From Oscillospiraceae bacterium (GTDB lineage Bacteria > Bacillota > Clostridia > Oscillospirales > Oscillospiraceae), in contig SVKV01000006.1 in the NCBI GenBank assembly GCA_015068305.1, forward strand, positions 1 to 64,000: a DNA stretch of 64,000 bases. The letters run 5' to 3'. Made by a program: the position numbers and the translations under genes. The first letter of the stretch is position 1. Each line of letters begins with the position of its first letter. Shown piece after piece: positions 23,443-32,671 of the stretch. The notes beneath the pieces are model-generated. The model worked only from the letters and a program-made list of their open reading frames with translations. It was not told the DNA's origin and did no database searches.

Positions 23443-25344
23443 ATGGAAAACACCAAACCAAAGGTTCATCCCCAGTGGGAACAGCGGGCGATCATTCTGG
23501 GCGTGGCGGACTTTCTGTGTCTGTTGGCATCCTACTTTTTTGCGCTGTATTTAAGACACGATTTCCGGTTTGCAACCATTGATCCGCTGTTTATCCAGGG
23601 ATATATTCGCACCATCCCCCTCTGGGGTGTGGTTGCCATCGGCGTCTTCTATGCATTCCGGCTGTACCACAGCATCTGGAGTATGGCCAGCATCCCGGAA
23701 ATGTACCGGATCATGAAGGCATTTCTGGTGCTGATTGCCTTTTATCTTGCCTTTGCCTACGGTACGAATATGTATATGCCCAAGTCCTATTACATCATGG
23801 GCACACTCTTCCATTTCTGCTGTACAGTTGCTCTTCGCTTCTCCTACAGAATGATCCGGTTCCAGGTTCAGGGTATTTCCAGAGGACAGAGCGGAAAGAA
23901 GCGCCGGATCATGGTCATCGGTGCCGGTGCTGCGGGACAGGCACTGATCCGGGAGCTCTATACAACCGAAAAGGTGAAATCTTCGGTTGTTTGTGTAATT
24001 GATGACAATGCCAATAAGCATGGCCGCTATATCGAGGATGTGGAGGTGGTGGGTGGCCGCCATGACATCGTGAACATGGCAAAGAAATATCTCGTCACCG
24101 ATATCATCTTCGCAATTCCCAGCTGTTCTGTTAAGGCAAGGTCGGAAATCCTGAACATCTGCAAGGAAACCGGCTGTCATCTGCAGACCATGCCTGGCAT
24201 TTATCAGTTGGTCAACGACGAAGTTCGGGTCAGCCAGCTGCGGGACGTGGAAATTACGGACCTTCTGGGCCGGGAACAGGTGAAGGTCAATAACGAAGAA
24301 ATTCTGGCATCCGTCTTTGGCCAGGTGATCCTGGTTACCGGCGGCGGCGGATCCATCGGCAGCGAGCTTTGCCGGCAGATTGCCGAGGCAAAGCCGAAGC
24401 AGCTGATCATCTTCGATATTTATGAGAATAACGCCTATGACATCCAGCAGGAACTGAAGAAAAAGTATCCGGAACTGGACCTGGTGACTTTGATCGGCTC
24501 CGTCCGCAATACAAACCGCATCCGGTCCGTGATGAATACCTATCGGCCTGATGTGGTGTTCCACGCGGCAGCCCATAAGCATGTGCCGCTGATGGAGGAT
24601 AGCCCCAACGAAGCCATCAAGAACAACGTGATGGGAACTTACAAGACCGCAGAGGCTGCGGCAATGGCCGGCGTGCAGAAATTTGTGCTGATTTCCACGG
24701 ACAAGGCTGTGAATCCCACAAACATTATGGGCGCTTCCAAACGGCTGTGCGAGATGATCGTGCAGATGATGGACAGACGCTATGAAGACACCAGCTTTGT
24801 GGCGGTGCGGTTCGGCAATGTGCTGGGCAGCAACGGCAGCGTCATCCCGCTGTTCAAGAAGCAGATTGCCGAAGGCGGCCCCGTAACGGTGACGGACAAA
24901 CGGATTATCCGCTATTTCATGACCATTCCGGAGGCAGTTTCTCTTGTGCTGCAGGCGTCATTCTATGCCGACGGCGGTGAGATTTTTGTTCTGGAAATGG
25001 GCGAACCGGTAAAGATCGATGATATGGCCCGAAATCTGATCCGTCTTTCCGGATTCAAACCGGACGTGGATATCCAGATCGTATACACAGGCCTCCGTCC
25101 AGGTGAAAAGCTCTATGAGGAGATCCTCATGGACGAAGAGGGCCTGCGGGAAACGGAGAATAAGCTGATCCACATCGGCAGACCCATTGATATGGATGAT
25201 GTCTGGTTTGCCTGGAAGCTGTCGGAATTGGAAGAAGCCTGCAAGGGTGAATCCGACAGAATCAAGGAACTGGTATCGGAAATGGTGCCCACCTACCGGC
25301 TTAAGCCTGCGGAAAAGAAGGAAGCCGAAAAGGTTACCGTGTAA
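23443..25344 (+). CDS. Membrane UDP-sugar 4,6-dehydratase, PglF/CapD/WbpM family
   Basis: A 633-residue, inner-membrane short-chain dehydrogenase. Four N-terminal transmembrane segments (about 10-130) precede a first Rossmann domain (MVIGAGAAGQALIREL, about 158) and a second, catalytic one (VTGGGGSIGSELCRQI, about 297). The active-site segment STDKAVNPTNIMGASKR has Met where classical SDRs have Tyr, which is typical of large UDP-GlcNAc 4,6-dehydratases of this family. These make the 4-keto-6-deoxy precursor of diaminosugars (bacillosamine, QuiNAc types) for glycans. It is monocistronic, 11 kb from the polysaccharide cluster, which it may serve in trans. The exact product is unknown. Confidence 0.85.
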   Translation: MENTKPKVHPQWEQRAIILGVADFLCLLASYFFALYLRHDFRFATIDPLFIQGYIRTIPLWGVVAIGVFYAFRLYHSIWSMASIPEMYRIMKAFLVLIAFYLAFAYGTNMYMPKSYYIMGTLFHFCCTVALRFSYRMIRFQVQGISRGQSGKKRRIMVIGAGAAGQALIRELYTTEKVKSSVVCVIDDNANKHGRYIEDVEVVGGRHDIVNMAKKYLVTDIIFAIPSCSVKARSEILNICKETGCHLQTMPGIYQLVNDEVRVSQLRDVEITDLLGREQVKVNNEEILASVFGQVILVTGGGGSIGSELCRQIAEAKPKQLIIFDIYENNAYDIQQELKKKYPELDLVTLIGSVRNTNRIRSVMNTYRPDVVFHAAAHKHVPLMEDSPNEAIKNNVMGTYKTAEAAAMAGVQKFVLISTDKAVNPTNIMGASKRLCEMIVQMMDRRYEDTSFVAVRFGNVLGSNGSVIPLFKKQIAEGGPVTVTDKRIIRYFMTIPEAVSLVLQASFYADGGEIFVLEMGEPVKIDDMARNLIRLSGFKPDVDIQIVYTGLRPGEKLYEEILMDEEGLRETENKLIHIGRPIDMDDVWFAWKLSELEEACKGESDRIKELVSEMVPTYRLKPAEKKEAEKVTV

Positions 25345-25355
25345 AATTTTATCCA

Positions 25356-25393
25356 ATACGCCCAGTCGCGAAAGCGGCCGGGCGTATCTTTTT
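25356..25393 (+). terminator. intrinsic terminator after the pglF-like gene
   Basis: ATACGCCC and GGGCGTAT enclose an inner stem (GTCGCGAAAGCGGCC) and are followed by CTTTTTG. Confidence 0.85.
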
Positions 25394-25417
25394 GTAGCCG
25401 GGAGAAGAAAGTAAACC

Positions 25418-25446
25418 TTGCTTTTTTTGCGTTTTCTGGGTATAAT
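25418..25446 (+). promoter_or_regulatory. sigma-A promoter of the smc operon
   Basis: TTGCTT, 17 bases, TATAAT, about 40 bases before the smc start. Confidence 0.75.
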
Positions 25447-25483
25447 AAACTGATTCATTATAAGTTTTACAAGAGGTTTTACT

Positions 25484-28400
25484 GTGTACTTAAAATCATT
25501 GGAATTACAGGGCTTCAAGTCCTTCCCGGACAAGACCTTGATTCGCTTCGGCGATGACATCACCGCCATCGTGGGCCCCAACGGCTCCGGTAAATCGAAT
25601 ATTTCCGATGCGATCCTCTGGGTCATGGGTGAGCAGAGCAGCAAGACCCTGCGCGGTGCCAAGATGGAGGACGTGATCTTCGGCGGCACCCAGAAGCGCA
25701 GCGCCGTGGGCTTTGCAGAAGCAACCCTGACGCTGGACAATACCGACCGTGCGCTGCGCTATGATGCGGATGAGGTGATGGTCACCCGCCGGTATTACCG
25801 CTCCGGCGACTCGGAATACTATATCAACCGCCAGTCTGCCCGGCTCCGGGATATCAACGAGATGTTCATGGACACCGGCATGGGTAAGGAAGGCTACTCC
25901 AACATCGGCCAGGGCCGCATTGACGAGATTTTGTCTTTGAAGAGTGCGGACCGCCGTGAGATTTTTGAAGAGGCTGCCGGTATCTCCAAGTACCGTCACC
26001 GCAAAGAGGAGACTGAGCGGAAGCTGGAACGCACGGAGGACAATCTGCTGCGCATCGGCGACAAGGTTTCGGAGCTGGAGCTGCAGCTGGAGCCTCTGAA
26101 GATCCAGTCTGAGAAGGCTGTCAAATATCTGGAGCTGAAAGACGAACTGAAGGGTGTGGAAGTGGCTGTCTGGATGGATATGCTGGACAAGCTCTCCGCA
26201 GTTTCCAGAAAGGCGGAAGAGGACTTTAAGTCTGCCTCCTTTGTGCTCCAGCAGGCCCATGAGGAACTGGAAGGCCTTTACCGCCAGGTGGAGCAGTTGG
26301 GCGAAACCCTCCGGGATAAGGACGGGGAACTGGAGACTGCCCGGCTGAAGGTCAATATGCTGGAAGCAACCCACCAGCAGCTGGACGGCCAGATGGCTGT
26401 GCTCCGGAGCAATATTGACAATAACAATGGCAATATCCTCCGGATTGAAGAGGAACTCCAGGGCCAGGAGGACCGCAGCGGCGGCATTTCCAGCCAGATC
26501 GACCAGGCGAATAACCGTATCGGTCAGATCGAAACCACCCTGGGGGAAAAGAAGAAGGAAATCGAACAGCTGCAGCAGAAGCTGGCAGCCATGACTGCCA
26601 ATGCGGAAGGCTATACCCGCCAGTTCCTGGAACTGCGGAGCAGGGAAACCGGACTGGCTTCCGATATTGCCGGCCGGGAGGCTGACATCCGGGGCCTTGA
26701 AGAGAGTATGGTTCAGACCAAAGCGCGGCTGCAGCAGCTGGAAGCAGATCTGGAAGCCGGAGAAGCCCGGGAACAGGAAGCCCGGGACAACCTGCACGGC
26801 AGCCGGCGGGAGCTGCGCCGAGCCAGGGAAGATGTTTCTGCAGCAAATAATACCATTGCAGGCTATGCCCTGCGCCAGACCACCCGGCTGAAGCGCCGGG
26901 ATGAACTGGCAGAGCAGCTGCGCAGCCTGAATTCCAAGCTGGATTCCATTATGGCCAAGACCCGGGTCTACCGGGCCATGGAGCGGGATTTTGACAGCTA
27001 CAATAAATCCGTGAAAACCGTTATGCAGGAGGCCCAGCGGGGCGCGCTGCGGAATATTCACGGTCCCGTATCCCGGCTGATCCGCACCGAGGACAGCTAT
27101 ACCGTGGCGGTGGAGATCGCCCTGGGTGCTGCCATGCAGCAGATCGTGGTGGGTTCCGAGCAGGACGGCAAGGCAGCCATCTCTTATCTAAAGCGCACCG
27201 GTGGAGGCCGTGCCACTTTCCTGCCGCTGAATACCGTCCAGGGCAGGAAACTCCAGGAAAATGGCCTGGAAGACTGCCGCGGCTTCGTTGGCGTGGCATC
27301 TGATCTGGTGTCCGCGCAGCCTCAGTATCGGGGCATTGTTGAAAATCTGCTGGGCAGAACGGTGATCGTCCAGGATATGGATGCCGCCATTGCCATGGCA
27401 GGAAAATACCACAACCGATTCAAAATCGTCACGCTGGACGGCCAGGTGATGAACCCCGGCGGTTCCATGACCGGCGGTTCGGTGAATAAAGAAGCGGGCA
27501 TTCTGTCCCGGGCCAATGAGCTGGAAAAGCTGACGGTCCAGGAGAAAAAGCTCCAGTCCGACAAACAGAAATGTGAAACCGGCCTGCAGGAGGCTCAGCG
27601 GCAGTTCGACGAAGTGGAATTCGAACTGACTACTGCCCGGGAACAGCTCCGTGAGGCAGAGGACCAGGTCCTCCGGCTGGACGGCGTGGTGAAGCAGCAT
27701 GAGATTCTGCTTGGCGCCATTGAGGAAGCAGCGGAAGCTGCGGACCGGGAGCTGGACAGCCTCAACAGCCGTGACCGGGCCGACCGGGAGCGGTTTGCAG
27801 CCCAGCAGGCAAAAATCCAGGTCTTTACCCAGCAGCTGGCGGAAACCCGGCAGGCCATTGCCCGGCTGGAAGGCAGCCAGACCGAGGCTGCGGAGGCAAC
27901 TGCGGCCATCAATGAGCAGATGACCCAGCTGCGTGCCGCCGAAGCGGCGCTTGATGCAGAGCGGGCAACGGCGCTGCTCCATGTGGAGGATCTGAAGAGC
28001 CTCCGTATTGCCATGGAGGGCGACCGGGAGAAGAAGCTGGCGCTGATTGATGCCATCCGGGAAGAATCTGCCCGGCTGGAAAGCCAGATTGCCGAGCTGA
28101 AGCAGCAGCAATCGGACAATGACATCGAAACCGACATAATGCGGAAGGCCCTGCAGGACACCCTGTCCGGCCGCGCCGAAGCGGAAGCCGCCAAGACCCG
28201 CGCAGAGCGGGATGCCCAGGAAAAGAGCAAGGAAATTCTCAATATGGAGCGGGCCTGTGCCCTGCTGGAACAGAAGAAGCTTACTTCCGACATGGAAGAA
28301 AAGCAGATTATCGACAAGCTGTGGGATTCCTACGGCCTGACCCCCGGCACCGCAGGGGAGCATCGGGGACAGATCGAATCCGTCACCGCCGGCAACCGCC

Positions 28401-29056
28401 GGATCGGCGAACTGAAGCGGAAGATCGGCGCCCTGGGAACCCCCAACCTGGGTGCCATTGAGGAGTATGCCCGGGTCAACGAGCGGTATTCCTACCTTTC
28501 CGAGCAGCGGGATGATGTGCTCAATTCCAAGAAGGATCTGGAAAGCATCATCCGGGATATCACCCGGGAGATGACCGTCATCTTTGTGGAGGAATTCCGG
28601 AAAATTGACCATTACTTCGGCCAGGTCTTTGAAGAGATGTTCGGCGGCGGCAAGGGTCAACTGATCCTGGAGGATCCGGAGAATCCGCTAACCTGCGGCA
28701 TTGAGATCCGCGTTCAGCCCCCCGGAAAGCAGGTCAAGACCATCACATTGCTCTCCGGCGGCGAGAAGGCCTTTGTGGCAACGGCGCTGTACTTTGCCAT
28801 TCTGAAGGTCCGGCCCACGCCTTTCTGTATGCTTGACGAGATCGATGCGGCGCTGGATGACCGGAATGTGGAGCGGTATGCTTCCTATCTGCGCAATCTT
28901 GCCCAGAGAACCCAGTTCATCGTCATCACCCACCGCCGTGGCACTATGGAAGCTGCTGACGTACTCTACGGCGTGACCATGCAGGAGCAGGGTGTTTCCA
29001 CGCTGCTGCGTCTGGATTTGAACCAGATGACCGAATATCTGGGAATTGTGGAATAA
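25484..29056 (+). CDS. smc: Chromosome segregation ATPase SMC
   Basis: Condensin ATPase that extrudes DNA loops and aids segregation, with ScpA/ScpB elsewhere. The 1190 residues show Walker A VGPNGSGKSNISDAILW (about 30-46), long coiled coils (about 165-510 and 670-1010), a hinge near 520-660 (ALGAAMQQIVVGSEQDGKAA) and the C-terminal ATPase half with LLSGGEKAFVATALYFAIL and CMLDEIDAALDD. The start is GTG at 25484 with AAGAGG upstream. It is followed by ftsY, the standard order. The conserved rnc-smc pairing is interrupted by nahK and pglF. Confidence 0.97.
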   Translation: MYLKSLELQGFKSFPDKTLIRFGDDITAIVGPNGSGKSNISDAILWVMGEQSSKTLRGAKMEDVIFGGTQKRSAVGFAEATLTLDNTDRALRYDADEVMVTRRYYRSGDSEYYINRQSARLRDINEMFMDTGMGKEGYSNIGQGRIDEILSLKSADRREIFEEAAGISKYRHRKEETERKLERTEDNLLRIGDKVSELELQLEPLKIQSEKAVKYLELKDELKGVEVAVWMDMLDKLSAVSRKAEEDFKSASFVLQQAHEELEGLYRQVEQLGETLRDKDGELETARLKVNMLEATHQQLDGQMAVLRSNIDNNNGNILRIEEELQGQEDRSGGISSQIDQANNRIGQIETTLGEKKKEIEQLQQKLAAMTANAEGYTRQFLELRSRETGLASDIAGREADIRGLEESMVQTKARLQQLEADLEAGEAREQEARDNLHGSRRELRRAREDVSAANNTIAGYALRQTTRLKRRDELAEQLRSLNSKLDSIMAKTRVYRAMERDFDSYNKSVKTVMQEAQRGALRNIHGPVSRLIRTEDSYTVAVEIALGAAMQQIVVGSEQDGKAAISYLKRTGGGRATFLPLNTVQGRKLQENGLEDCRGFVGVASDLVSAQPQYRGIVENLLGRTVIVQDMDAAIAMAGKYHNRFKIVTLDGQVMNPGGSMTGGSVNKEAGILSRANELEKLTVQEKKLQSDKQKCETGLQEAQRQFDEVEFELTTAREQLREAEDQVLRLDGVVKQHEILLGAIEEAAEAADRELDSLNSRDRADRERFAAQQAKIQVFTQQLAETRQAIARLEGSQTEAAEATAAINEQMTQLRAAEAALDAERATALLHVEDLKSLRIAMEGDREKKLALIDAIREESARLESQIAELKQQQSDNDIETDIMRKALQDTLSGRAEAEAAKTRAERDAQEKSKEILNMERACALLEQKKLTSDMEEKQIIDKLWDSYGLTPGTAGEHRGQIESVTAGNRRIGELKRKIGALGTPNLGAIEEYARVNERYSYLSEQRDDVLNSKKDLESIIRDITREMTVIFVEEFRKIDHYFGQVFEEMFGGGKGQLILEDPENPLTCGIEIRVQPPGKQVKTITLLSGGEKAFVATALYFAILKVRPTPFCMLDEIDAALDDRNVERYASYLRNLAQRTQFIVITHRRGTMEAADVLYGVTMQEQGVSTLLRLDLNQMTEYLGIVE

Positions 29057-29068
29057 AGGAGTAAAATC

Positions 29069-29983
29069 ATGGGATTTTTTGATAAAATCAAGGCCGGCCT
29101 TGCAAAGACCCGGGCCGCCCTGAGCAATACATTGGATGAAGTGTTCACCGGCTATGAATCTATCGATGACGATTTTTATGATGAGCTGGAGGAAACGCTG
29201 ATTCTGGCTGATTTGGGTGTGGATACGGCTACCAAGGTGGTTTCCACCCTCCGCCGCCGGGCCACTGACCGGGGCTGGGTCTATACGGAGCATGTCCGCT
29301 TCGGACTGAAGCAGCTGCTGACCGAGATGCTGAATGTGGGTGATCCGGCGCTGAATATCAGCACCAACCCCTCCGTGATCCTGGTCATCGGTGTCAACGG
29401 CGTGGGCAAGACCACCACCATCGGCAAGATTGCCAAGCAGCTGACTTCCCAGGGAAAGAACGTGATGCTGGTGGCCGGTGATACCTTCCGGGCTGCCGCA
29501 GCCGATCAGCTGGAGATCTGGGCAGGACGGAGCGGCGCATCCATTGTCCGCCAGCATGAGGGAGCGGACCCTGCATCCGTTGTCTACGACGGCATTCAGT
29601 CCGCCAAGGCCAAGGGCAGCGAGGTCATCATCATCGACACCGCAGGCCGGCTTCACAACAAGGCCAATCTGATGAATGAGCTGAATAAGATCAGCCGCAT
29701 CGTGGACCGGGAGCTGCCGGGCGCGGCCAAGGAAGTGCTGTTGGTGCTGGACGGCACCACCGGCCAGAACGGCCTTATCCAGGCAAAGCAGTTCAAGGAA
29801 ATTGCCGGCGTTACCGCCATGGCCATCACTAAGCTGGACGGCACCGCCAAGGGCGGCATCGTCATTGCGGTATCCGATGCTCTGCAGATTCCAGTGAAGT
29901 TTGTGGGCGTGGGCGAACAGGCGGACGATCTGATGCCCTTTGTTGCCGAAGACTTTGTGAAAGCGCTGATTGGAGACGAATAA
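29069..29983 (+). CDS. ftsY: Signal recognition particle receptor FtsY
   Basis: SRP-family GTPase at the membrane that receives ribosome-SRP complexes and hands them to the Sec translocon. The 304-residue protein is the compact NG form without a long acidic A domain. G1 is GVNGVGKTTTIGKIAKQL (about 109), the DTFRAAAADQLEIW motif follows, G3 is DTAGRLHNK (about 191), and TKLDGTAKGG is the G4 box. It lies 12 bases after smc and touches rdgB, which starts at the base after its stop. Confidence 0.97.
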   Translation: MGFFDKIKAGLAKTRAALSNTLDEVFTGYESIDDDFYDELEETLILADLGVDTATKVVSTLRRRATDRGWVYTEHVRFGLKQLLTEMLNVGDPALNISTNPSVILVIGVNGVGKTTTIGKIAKQLTSQGKNVMLVAGDTFRAAAADQLEIWAGRSGASIVRQHEGADPASVVYDGIQSAKAKGSEVIIIDTAGRLHNKANLMNELNKISRIVDRELPGAAKEVLLVLDGTTGQNGLIQAKQFKEIAGVTAMAITKLDGTAKGGIVIAVSDALQIPVKFVGVGEQADDLMPFVAEDFVKALIGDE

Positions 29984-30589
29984 ATGAAAGTTGTACTGGC
30001 AAGCAAGAATCCCCACAAACTGGTGGAAATCAGTAAGATTACCGAGAAATTCGGCTTCGAGCTGGTCCTCCAGTCTGAGCTGGGTGTGGATATCGATGTG
30101 GAAGAAACCGGCACCACCTTCGAAGAGAATTCTTTCATCAAGGCAGAGGCTGTGATGAAGGCCACGGGCCTTCCCGCGCTGGCAGACGATTCCGGTATCG
30201 CGGTGGATGCCCTCAACGGCGAGCCCGGCATCTACTCGGCCCGGTACGGCTTCGACGATTCTCTGGACGACTGGGGCAGACTTCTTCTGCTGCTGAAGAA
30301 TACCGAGCATGTGCCCGACGGCCAGCGGCAGGCCCAGTTCGTCTGCGTGATCACCATGGTGACCCCGGAAGGACAGGTGATCCAGGCCCGGGGCGAGATC
30401 CACGGCGAGCTGCTGCGGGCCCCTGTCGGCGAGAACGGCTTCGGCTATGATCCCATTTTCTACTATCCCCCCGCAGGCATGAGTACTGCGGAAATGCCCC
30501 CGGAAGAGAAGAACAAGGTTTCCCACCGGGGCAATGCACTGAATGTATTTTATGAGAAATTAAAGGAGGCAGGTTATGCTGACAAGTAA
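29984..30589 (+). CDS. rdgB: XTP/dITP diphosphatase (HAM1 family)
   Basis: House-cleaning enzyme that hydrolyses dITP, ITP and XTP to monophosphates, keeping deaminated purines out of nucleic acids. The 201 residues include VLASKNPHKLVEISKI (substrate-binding SxNxxK at the start), GTTFEENSFIKAEA, ADDSGIAVDALNGEPGIYSARY (catalytic aspartates) and the C-terminal VSHRGNAL. It starts immediately after ftsY and overlaps yhbY by 14 bases, indicating tight co-translation. Confidence 0.95.
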   Translation: MKVVLASKNPHKLVEISKITEKFGFELVLQSELGVDIDVEETGTTFEENSFIKAEAVMKATGLPALADDSGIAVDALNGEPGIYSARYGFDDSLDDWGRLLLLLKNTEHVPDGQRQAQFVCVITMVTPEGQVIQARGEIHGELLRAPVGENGFGYDPIFYYPPAGMSTAEMPPEEKNKVSHRGNALNVFYEKLKEAGYADK

Positions 30590-31037
30590 GGAACGGGCAG
30601 AACTTCGCGCTCAGGCAAATACCATCGACACCACTCTGATCGTGGGTAAGGACGGCGTGACAGAGAATACCATCGCTGAGGCAGACCGGCTGCTGACCGC
30701 CCGGGAACTGGTAAAGGGCAAGGTCCTGGAGACTGCGCTGATGAGCGCCCGGGAAGTCAGCGACGAGATCTGTGCTGCCACCGGTGCCGACGGTGTTGCC
30801 TGTGTGGGCTATAAATTTGTGATTTACCGCTTCAGCGAAAAATGCCAGGAGGAGCGGAACCAGACAGGCCGGGCAAAGCGGAAAGAAACCAAGGTTAATC
30901 CCGTCCGCAAGGGTGCCCAGGCCCGCCGCCAGGCAGCCCGGAAGGTCCGGGAACAGCGGAATGAATATTTCCGCCAGCAGGCAATTGAAAAGTCCATCGA
31001 GAAGGCAAGAGAGAAGAAACTGAGAGAACAGGAATAA
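30576..31037 (+). CDS. yhbY: YhbY-family CRM-domain RNA-binding protein
   Basis: Small RNA-binding protein associated with ribosomal 50S precursors. Residues 1-95 form the CRM domain (LTSKERAELRAQAN, IVGKDGVTENTI, LKGK-like LVKGKVLET, VGYKFVIYR). Unlike the usual ~97-residue protein, this one has a 55-residue basic, helical extension (RRQAARKVREQRNEYFRQQ and following) that may add RNA contacts. It has a good GGAGG ribosome binding site inside rdgB and precedes nadD/yqeK, as in Bacillus (yqeI-nadD-yqeK-rsfS). Confidence 0.9.
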   Translation: MLTSKERAELRAQANTIDTTLIVGKDGVTENTIAEADRLLTARELVKGKVLETALMSAREVSDEICAATGADGVACVGYKFVIYRFSEKCQEERNQTGRAKRKETKVNPVRKGAQARRQAARKVREQRNEYFRQQAIEKSIEKAREKKLREQE

Positions 31038-31080
31038 TTCCAATTCCGAATGAGATTGGTTGTCACAGGAGGGATCTACG

Positions 31081-32253
31081 TTGAAAATCGGCATCTACGG
31101 CGGTACCTTTAACCCCATCCACACGGGTCATATGCATGCGGCAGTCCAGGCGATCGATACGCTGGGGCTTGACAAACTGCTGATGATCCCGGATCGGATT
31201 GCGCCTCATAAGCAGATCCCCTCCGGATCCCCGTCCCCGGAGCAGCGGCTGGAAATGCTGCGCATCGCGGTGGAGGGCTATGAGAAAATCCAGGTTTCCG
31301 ATATGGAACTGAAGCGGGAAGGGAAGAGCTACACCTATCTGACGGTGGAGGCCCTCCGGGAAGAATATCCCGATGCGGAAATCTTTCTGCTGATGGGCAC
31401 CGATATGTTCCTTAGCTTCCATACCTGGATGAATCCTGACCGAATCACTGCCCAGGCAACCCTCGCGGTGATGTACCGGGGAGAAAAGGGCGAAGAAGCG
31501 AAGATCGAAGCCCGGAAGCAGGAAATGGAAGCTGCGGGAGTCAAGGTCGCGCTGATAAAAAATGACACCATCAACATTTCCTCCACCCAGCTGCGGCGGC
31601 TGATTGCATTCCGCTGCGCCGGTGAATTCCTGCCTGCCGGAGTGGGTGACTACATCCGGGAAAAGGGGCTTTACGATTCCGCTGCCGACTGGAGAGACCT
31701 TCCCATGGAAGCGCTGGAGCCTATTGTCATCCGGCTCTTAAACCCCAATCGGGTGGCCCATGTCCTGGGCTGCCGGGATACGGCGGTGGAGCTGGCAAAG
31801 CACTGGGGCGCGGAAGTGGATGATGCTGCCCGGGCGGGCATTCTCCATGATATCACCAAGGCGCTGGATGGCCCCCTGCAATTGACATTGTGCCGGGAGT
31901 ATGGTACGATACTGGATGGATTTGGATATAAATACCCCAAAACCCTCCATGCTTTGACCGGTTCTTTGGTCGCGGAGCGGATTTTCGGGGAAGATGAAGC
32001 AGTCGTTTCTGCCATTTGCCACCACACAACCGGCAAAGCGGACATGACCCTGCTTGAAAAGATCATCTATGTGGCAGACTATATGGAGCCCTGCCGGAAT
32101 TTCCCCGGTGTGGAGGAGCTCCGGGCACTGGCTTTTTCCGACATCACGGCTGCGCTGAAGCTGGGACTGGAAATGACACTGCGGCATCTGGCAAATCTGG
32201 GAGATGAGGTCAGTCCCGCATCCCAGGCTGCCCTGGAATTTTTGAATTCGTAA
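31081..32253 (+). CDS. nadD: Fused nicotinate-nucleotide adenylyltransferase and HD hydrolase (NadD-YqeK)
   Basis: A 390-residue bifunctional protein. Residues 1-195 are NadD: IGIYGGTFNPIHTGHMH is the nucleotidyltransferase GxFxPxHxGH motif, and NDTINISSTQLRRLI is the second signature. It makes nicotinate adenine dinucleotide in NAD synthesis. Residues about 210-385 are a YqeK-type HD domain: HVLGCRDTAVELAKHWG, AGILHDITKAL (HD at about 256-257), CHHTTGKADM and ADYMEPCR, a family reported to hydrolyse diadenosine tetraphosphate symmetrically. In Bacillus these are two adjacent genes. The track start (TTG 31060) covers the ribosome binding site; AGGAGGG at 31067-31073 points to TTG 31081. Confidence 0.93.
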   Translation: MKIGIYGGTFNPIHTGHMHAAVQAIDTLGLDKLLMIPDRIAPHKQIPSGSPSPEQRLEMLRIAVEGYEKIQVSDMELKREGKSYTYLTVEALREEYPDAEIFLLMGTDMFLSFHTWMNPDRITAQATLAVMYRGEKGEEAKIEARKQEMEAAGVKVALIKNDTINISSTQLRRLIAFRCAGEFLPAGVGDYIREKGLYDSAADWRDLPMEALEPIVIRLLNPNRVAHVLGCRDTAVELAKHWGAEVDDAARAGILHDITKALDGPLQLTLCREYGTILDGFGYKYPKTLHALTGSLVAERIFGEDEAVVSAICHHTTGKADMTLLEKIIYVADYMEPCRNFPGVEELRALAFSDITAALKLGLEMTLRHLANLGDEVSPASQAALEFLNS

Positions 32254-32281
32254 TATTCTTTCTAGAGAAAGGAAAGATCAT

Positions 32282-32644
32282 ATGTTAAGTGCAAGAGAAG
32301 TGGCCCTGGCTGTGACCAAGGCACTGGATGAAAAGAAGGGCATTGACATCAAGCTGCTGAAAATCGACAAGGTCAGCTCCCTGGCAGATTATTTTCTGAT
32401 CTGCACCGGTACCGTCAATACCCATGTCAAGACCCTGTGCGACTACGCAGAGTATACCATGGAGCAGCTGGGCGAGCCCATGCTGGGCCGGGAAGGCCAC
32501 CGGGGCAACAGCTGGGAACTGCTGGATTTCGGCTCCGTGGTTGTCCATGTGTTTACCGACGAAGCCCGCCGGTTCTATGACCTGGAGCGGCTCTGGGCCG
32601 ATGCAGAACTGGTGGACCTGAGCGACATCGTGATGCCCGAGTAA
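32282..32644 (+). CDS. rsfS: Ribosomal silencing factor RsfS
   Basis: Binds uL14 of the large ribosomal subunit and blocks subunit joining when nutrients are short. The 120 residues match family size, with ALDEKKGIDIKLLKIDKVSS, ADYFLICTGTVNTHVKTLCD and WELLDFGSVVVHVFTDEARRFYDLERLW, the last being the family hallmark. It follows the nadD/yqeK fusion by 28 bases and precedes leuS, matching the Firmicutes order (yqeK-yqeL) and confirming the neighbourhood. Confidence 0.95.
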   Translation: MLSAREVALAVTKALDEKKGIDIKLLKIDKVSSLADYFLICTGTVNTHVKTLCDYAEYTMEQLGEPMLGREGHRGNSWELLDFGSVVVHVFTDEARRFYDLERLWADAELVDLSDIVMPE

Positions 32645-32671
32645 TCTGTAATATTGACTGAGGTGAGAGAA

